A stretch of DNA of 64,000 nt from Streptomyces griseocarneus (GTDB taxonomy: Bacteria > Actinomycetota > Actinomycetes > Streptomycetales > Streptomycetaceae), in contig PENC01000012.1 of assembly GCA_003674045.1 (NCBI GenBank), positions 152,089 through 216,088 on the forward strand, read 5' to 3'. Numbering within the stretch: the first letter of the stretch is position 1; each line of letters begins with the position of its first letter. Under the pieces are notes generated by a model. The model searched no databases, had not been told where the DNA came from, and was given only the letters and a program-made list of their open reading frames with translations. The position numbers and the translations under genes were made by a program. Below, in pieces: positions 60,068 to 64,000 of the stretch.

Positions 60068-60631
60068 ATGCGACTCTTCGCCGCTGTGACGCCGCCGTCG
60101 GAGGTCGTCGCGGAACTCGTGACCGCCGTGGCCCCCCTGCGTTCGCTGCCCGGGGCCGGGCGGCTGCGTTGGACCGAGCCTGCGAGCTGGCATTTCACCT
60201 TGGCTTTTCTCGGCGAGGTGGACGAGGCTCTGCTGCCGGAGCTCACCGAGCGGCTCGCGCGGGCCGCGCACCGGCATCCGCCGCACGAGCTGCGGTTCGC
60301 CGGGGGAGGGCGGTTCGGTGACCGTGTTCTGTGGGTCGGTGCCGATGGCGAGCGCACTGTTCTGCGCGATCTGGCCCGGTCCACCGCGGCCGGGGCCCGT
60401 CGGGCCGGGGTGGCGGTGGACAGTACGCATGACTTCCGCGCCCACCTCACGATCGCCCGCGCCACGGGTCCGGTGGATCTGCGGCCGTACGCGGACGGGC
60501 TCGCGGATTTCACGGGCACGCCGTGGACGGTGGACCGCCTGGAACTCGTCCGCAGCCGCCTGCCTGCCTCCGGTGTCCCCGGTGAGCGCCCGCGCTACGA
60601 GACCCTGGCGGCGTGGGGGCTGGGGCACTGA
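60068..60631 (+). CDS. thpR: RNA 2',3'-cyclic phosphodiesterase (2'-5' RNA ligase type)
   Basis: A 187-residue 2H phosphoesterase. The two HxTx motifs are HFTL (near residue 42) and HLTI (near 133), arranged as in ThpR/LigT. The family opens 2',3'-cyclic phosphates at RNA ends and ligates 2'-5' in vitro. The start MRLFAAVTPP at 60068 matches the family. A 28-residue membrane peptide gene follows 30 bases later. Confidence 0.92.
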   Translation: MRLFAAVTPPSEVVAELVTAVAPLRSLPGAGRLRWTEPASWHFTLAFLGEVDEALLPELTERLARAAHRHPPHELRFAGGGRFGDRVLWVGADGERTVLRDLARSTAAGARRAGVAVDSTHDFRAHLTIARATGPVDLRPYADGLADFTGTPWTVDRLELVRSRLPASGVPGERPRYETLAAWGLGH

Positions 60632-60661
60632 CCTCCCCGGCCCGCCGGTTACGCTCGTGGG

Positions 60662-60748
60662 GTGGACCCGAAGACCAGGAACCGGATCATGACCGGTGTG
60701 CTTGCCGTGCTGCTCGTTGTCGTCGCCGTGGTGTCCGCGGTGCGGTAG
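60662..60748 (+). CDS. 28-residue membrane peptide
   Basis: GTG 60662 gives VDPKTRNRIMTGVLAVLLVVVAVVSAVR (read as VDPKTRNRIM plus the hydrophobic segment TGVLAVLLVVVAVVSAV): a basic N-terminus and one full membrane span. I recall comparable tiny proteins behind thpR in other Streptomyces. No ribosome site better than GGGG is visible. Confidence 0.5.
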   Translation: MDPKTRNRIMTGVLAVLLVVVAVVSAVR

Positions 60749-60830
60749 TTCTTCGGCGGGATCGGGTTGCTGCGGGTGGGCGTTTTCCCGGGGCTACGCC
60801 CCCGGACCTCCGCGGGGCGACGTGCCCCAT

Positions 60831-60876
60831 AAGGGGCGCGGGGAACTGCGCGACCAGCCCCCACCGGCCCGCAGGT
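60831..60876. repeat. Right arm of the dispersed repeat (copy K)
   Basis: AGGGGCGCGGGGAACTGCGC followed by GACCAGCCCCCACCGGCCCGC, without core. It lies 83 bases behind the membrane peptide gene. The remainder of the gap to 61139 carries GC-rich inverted blocks and presumably the encapsulin promoter, which I cannot pin down. Confidence 0.75.
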
Positions 60877-61139
60877 GAAGCGCGGGGGTCCGGGGCGGAG
60901 CCCCCAGCGGGCGGCTGTTTTTCGCCGTCCTCGACATGTGTGAGGCGCACCCTTTCTGGATCGCCGGGCCGCGCAGGCCCGTACGTGTGGCCGAAATTCC
61001 ACCCCTGTGTGAGCCATGAGGCCAGGGAAGCCCATGGCTTAAAAGTGACGTGTGTGCCCTGGGACACCCCTGCCCATGATCACCGTGCTGGTTCACTTGC
61101 GCGCCGGAGCCCGAGAGCGGGAGACGGAGAGGAACCGGG

Positions 61140-62555
61140 ATGACGACCGACGGACACGAGGCGATGCCGACGGCGGCGCACGCGCAGCTCAGCCTGGGGG
61201 TCGCCGCTGCGCGGAACCTGGCGACGACCACCAAGTCCGTGCCGCAGATGCAGGGCATCAGCTCTCGCTGGCTGCTGCGGGCGCTGCCGTGGGTGGAGGT
61301 CAAGGGCGGCACGTACCGGGTCAACCGGCGCCTCGTCTACACGGTCGGGGACGGCCGCGTCACGTTCGTGCAGGACGGGGCGGCCGTGCGCGTCGTGCCC
61401 GCCGAGCTGGGGGAGCTGCCGCTGCTGCGCGGTTTCGGCGACCAGGATGTGCTGCGCGCGCTCGCCGACCGGTTCGAGCAGCGGGAGTACGCCCCCGGCC
61501 AGGTGATCGCCGAGGAGGGGCGCCCGGCCGATCGCGTCCTGCTCGTCGCACACGGCAAGGTCGAGAAGACCCGCGCCGACCGGTACGGCGAGACGGCCCG
61601 TCGCGGCATCGTCACCGACGGCGGCTTCCTGGGCGGGCGGGTCGCCGGGGGCGAGCCCGGCACCTGGGAGACCACCGCGCGGGCCCTGACCTCCTGCGTC
61701 GTCCTGGCGCTGCCGCGCGCGGCCTATGAGGAGGTCGCCGGACGCAGCGAGGCCCTGCGCGCCCACGTGCGGCACCGGCTCGCGGAGGAGGCCCAGCCGC
61801 GGAACAAGCGTGGTGAGGCCGATATCGCGGTCGCCTCCGGGCACACGGGCGAGCCCGAGATCCCCGGCACGTTCGTCGACTACGAGCTCCGGCCGCGCGA
61901 GTACGAGCTGAGCGTGGCGCAGACCATCCTGCGGGTGCACAGCCGGGTCGCCGATCTCTACAACGAGCCGATGGACCAGATCGAGCAGCAGTTGAGGCTG
62001 ACCATCGAGGCCCTGCGCGAGCGCCAGGAGTACGAGCTCGTCAACAACCCCGAGTTCGGCCTGCTGCACAACGCCGACTACAGCCAGCGCATCTCGACCC
62101 ACTCCGGCCCGCCCACGCCGGACGACATGGACGAGTTGCTGAGCATGCGCCGCGGCACCAAGGCGTTCCTCGCCCACCCCAAGGCCATCGCCGCCTTCGG
62201 CCGTGAGTGCACCAAGCGCGGCATCGGCTTCGGCGAGACCGAGTTCCAGGGACACGGCGTGCCGTCCTGGCGCGGCGTGCCCCTGCTGCCGTGCGGGAAG
62301 ATCCCGGTCTCCGAGGCGGGCACCTCCGCGATCCTCGCGCTGCGCACCGGCGAGGCCGAGCAGGGCGTGATCGGCCTCCGCCAGACCGGCATACCCGACG
62401 AGTACGAGCCCGGCCTCAACGTCCGGTTCATGGGCATCAACGAGCAGGCGATCATCTCCTACCTGGTCAGCACCTACCACTCGGCCGCCGTCCTCGTTCC
62501 CGACGCGCTCGGTGTCCTGGAGAACGTCGAGGTCTTCCGCGCCTCCGGCGCCTGA
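61140..62555 (+). CDS. Family 2B encapsulin shell protein
   Basis: A 471-residue HK97-fold shell protein with an inserted cyclic-nucleotide-binding-like domain (about 85-215: LLRGFGDQDVLRALADRF, YAPGQVIAEEGRPADRVLLV). After it come the encapsulin segments YELRPREYELSVAQTILRVH, PDDMDELLSMRRGTKAFLAH and RQTGIPDEYEPGLNVRFMGI. Family 2B shells form nanocompartments around terpene cyclases. The next gene is the 2-methylisoborneol synthase. Start ATG 61140 follows GGAGAGGA. A cyclic nucleotide ligand has not been shown for this type in general. Confidence 0.92.
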   Translation: MTTDGHEAMPTAAHAQLSLGVAAARNLATTTKSVPQMQGISSRWLLRALPWVEVKGGTYRVNRRLVYTVGDGRVTFVQDGAAVRVVPAELGELPLLRGFGDQDVLRALADRFEQREYAPGQVIAEEGRPADRVLLVAHGKVEKTRADRYGETARRGIVTDGGFLGGRVAGGEPGTWETTARALTSCVVLALPRAAYEEVAGRSEALRAHVRHRLAEEAQPRNKRGEADIAVASGHTGEPEIPGTFVDYELRPREYELSVAQTILRVHSRVADLYNEPMDQIEQQLRLTIEALRERQEYELVNNPEFGLLHNADYSQRISTHSGPPTPDDMDELLSMRRGTKAFLAHPKAIAAFGRECTKRGIGFGETEFQGHGVPSWRGVPLLPCGKIPVSEAGTSAILALRTGEAEQGVIGLRQTGIPDEYEPGLNVRFMGINEQAIISYLVSTYHSAAVLVPDALGVLENVEVFRASGA

Positions 62556-62587
62556 CGTTCGCCGACCGCCGTCTGAGGAGAGACCTC

Positions 62588-63763
62588 GTGTCACTGCTGT
62601 CCCGCATGGCCGCGCCCGCGGCCACCGACGACGTGGCGAAGCTGGTGGCCGGGCTGCTGGCCCGGCCGGGTGCCGCGGCCGGGCTGCCCGGCCGGGCAGC
62701 CGCCAAGCTGTCCGGCCGTGTGCCGGCCGCCGTACGTATCCCTCCGGGGCCGACCGGGCTGGGCACCTCCGCCCTCCGGGTCGTGCCCCGGGAGTCACGG
62801 GAGTCGCGCGACTCCTTTCCCGATCTCTACTGCCCGCCCGCCCTGCGCACCGACCCCGCCCTCGCCCGCGAGGTCAACGACCGGCTCGTCGAGTGGGCCG
62901 AGGAGGTGGGCATCTACCCCGGCCGCCTCGACCGCGTCCGCGCCACCGACTTCGGCCGGATGATGATGCTCGCCCACCCCGGCAGCGACGACCCCGGGCG
63001 GCTGCTCGCCGCCGCCCGGTGCGCGCTCGCCGAGTGGGCGACCGACGACCACTACTGCGACGACGAGACGATGGGGGCCGGTCCGGCGCTCCTCGGCTCC
63101 CAGCTCGGGCTCGCCTACACCTCCGCCGACCCGACCCACCCGCCGTCCCGCTCCGTACGCCCGGTCGCCGAGGGCCTCGACGCCGACCCCGTACGGGTCG
63201 CCCTGCGCGATGCCTTCGAGCGGCTGGGGCGGTACGCCGACGCGACCCAGACCGCCCGGCTGCGCCACGAGATCGCCATGCTCTTCGTCGGGTTCGGGCA
63301 GGAGGGTTCCTGGCGGAGCACCGGCCGGATGCCGGCCGTCTGGGAGTATCTGGCCCACCGGCAGATCAACAGCTTCATGCCCTGCCTCGCGCTGATCGAC
63401 GTCGTCGAGGGCTACCGGCTGTCCCCCGAGGAGTACGAGGACCCGCGGGTGCGCCGCGCCCTGACCATGGCCGGTACGGCCTCCTCGCTCGTCAACGACC
63501 TCTACTCCATGGCCAAGGAACAGGACTCCGGCGGTGTGGAGTTCAGCCTTCCCACGGTGATCGCCGCCGAGGCGAAGTGCTCGCTGCGCGAGGCGGTCGA
63601 GCGCAGTGTGGCCGTCCACGACGAGCTGGTGCGCACCTTCGAACGCGAGGCCGCCGCGCTCGCCCTGACCGGCTCCCCGGAGCTCGTCCGCTTCCTGGCC
63701 GGTGTGTGGGCCTGGCTGGGCGGCAACCGCGAGTGGCACGCGAGCAGCGCCCGTTACGCGTAG
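62588..63763 (+). CDS. 2-Methylisoborneol synthase, encapsulin cargo
   Basis: A 391-residue class I terpene cyclase that turns 2-methyl-GPP into the earthy odorant 2-methylisoborneol. Metal motif DDHYCDDE (153-160) and NSE motif NDLYSMAKE (303-311) are intact. Residues 1-75 are Ala/Gly/Pro-rich and disordered in look, the segment that targets this cyclase into family 2B encapsulins. GTG 62588 follows GAGGAG and lies 32 bases behind the shell gene. The methyltransferase making 2-methyl-GPP follows. Confidence 0.94.
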   Translation: MSLLSRMAAPAATDDVAKLVAGLLARPGAAAGLPGRAAAKLSGRVPAAVRIPPGPTGLGTSALRVVPRESRESRDSFPDLYCPPALRTDPALAREVNDRLVEWAEEVGIYPGRLDRVRATDFGRMMMLAHPGSDDPGRLLAAARCALAEWATDDHYCDDETMGAGPALLGSQLGLAYTSADPTHPPSRSVRPVAEGLDADPVRVALRDAFERLGRYADATQTARLRHEIAMLFVGFGQEGSWRSTGRMPAVWEYLAHRQINSFMPCLALIDVVEGYRLSPEEYEDPRVRRALTMAGTASSLVNDLYSMAKEQDSGGVEFSLPTVIAAEAKCSLREAVERSVAVHDELVRTFEREAAALALTGSPELVRFLAGVWAWLGGNREWHASSARYA

Positions 63764-63825
63764 GCCGCGCCTTTCCGCGTCGTTCACCTCTTTTCTTTCG
63801 CAACATCTGTAAGGAGCATCCCCCG

Positions 63826-64000
63826 ATGACCACCACTCCCGAGGTCGTCCTGCGCACCGCGTACCAGCAGTCGGTCGCGGACTACTGGAACAACGAGAAG
63901 GACCCGGTGAACCTGCGGCTGGGCGAGGTCGACGACCTCTACCACCACCACTACGGGCTCGGCGACTACGACCCCTCCGTGCTGGAGGGCCCCGAGGAGA
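63826..64000 (+). CDS. Geranyl diphosphate 2-C-methyltransferase, 3' part outside the window
   Basis: The first 58 residues are visible: MTTTPEVVLRTAYQQSVADY, WNNEKDPVNLRLGEVDDLYH, HHYGLGDYD. This matches the start of GPP C-methyltransferases, which add a methyl group from SAM to C2 of GPP. It completes the shell / cyclase / methyltransferase operon. AAGGAG lies 8 bases before the ATG. Confidence 0.92.
   Translation, partial: MTTTPEVVLRTAYQQSVADYWNNEKDPVNLRLGEVDDLYHHHYGLGDYDPSVLEGPEE

Overview
The window is high-GC actinobacterial chromosome, almost certainly Streptomyces. Codon third positions are strongly G/C, GTG and TTG starts are common, strong AAGGAGG-type ribosome sites are used, and the gene content is typical of the genus (groEL2 without groES, futalosine-pathway menaquinone genes, DUF397/XRE pairs, a 2-methylisoborneol operon). 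From memory, the order thrC / MoaD-like / cold-shock / groEL2 and, further on, murQ and mqnD-mqnB follows the Streptomyces chromosome core. No transposase, integrase, rRNA, tRNA or CRISPR array was recognised.

Layout. 1-4.2 kb: thrC (5' end cut off by the window), a MoaD/ThiS-like protein, a cold-shock protein and groEL2 behind two CIRCE operators. 4.2-7.8 kb (minus): a murR-like regulator, murQ and a PTS EIIBC, which look like a MurNAc uptake and catabolism operon. 7.8-15.1 kb: small conserved genes, an HD hydrolase, cutC, a HelD/HelR-type RNA polymerase helicase, an XPB helicase and a Uma2-type nuclease. 15.2-19 kb: a helicase-associated/WYL-like protein and a membrane protein. 19.4-22.3 kb: an iron-siderophore ABC transporter (two permeases and an ATPase) with a possible iron box. 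22.4-32.5 kb: HAD phosphatase, cold-shock protein, mqnD, mqnB, a lipoprotein, an MFS protein, DUF3027 and a 1055-residue sacsin-like GHKL ATPase. 32.8-39.4 kb: a gas/redox cluster with a flavohemoprotein, a DevR-like regulator, a DevS-like two-GAF kinase, cytochrome oxidase subunit I and a small membrane protein. 39.4-41.5 kb: an ECF41 sigma factor with its divergent AhpD-like partner, then a DinB protein. 41.5-47.7 kb: accessory genes (flavoprotein, P-loop kinase, Nudix, XRE regulator, a small charged peptide coupled to an isoaspartyl-methyltransferase homologue, DUF397) that resemble an imiditide-type RiPP locus, a broken flavoprotein copy, and a secreted peptide with an apparent AUC start. 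47.8-50.3 kb: a CYP51-like P450 overlapping a C14-sterol-reductase-like gene. 50.5-60.7 kb: housekeeping and transport genes (NCS2 purine permease, CtpE-type P-ATPase, MarR-MFS pair, ThpR). 61.1-64 kb: family 2B encapsulin shell, 2-methylisoborneol synthase and the start of GPP C-methyltransferase.

The most striking non-coding feature is a family of about nine full and several partial GC-rich composite repeats (about 200-370 bp). Each has outer inverted arms around a long imperfect palindrome. They lie beside gene 3' ends and never between divergent promoters. Paired substitutions between copies (A/T to G/C on both sides of the stem; CGGC/GCCG to CAGC/GCTG) indicate selection on, or correction of, a folded structure. 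The other leads are the CYP51/C14-reductase pair, the imiditide-like locus with its palindromic leader, and the AUC-start peptide.
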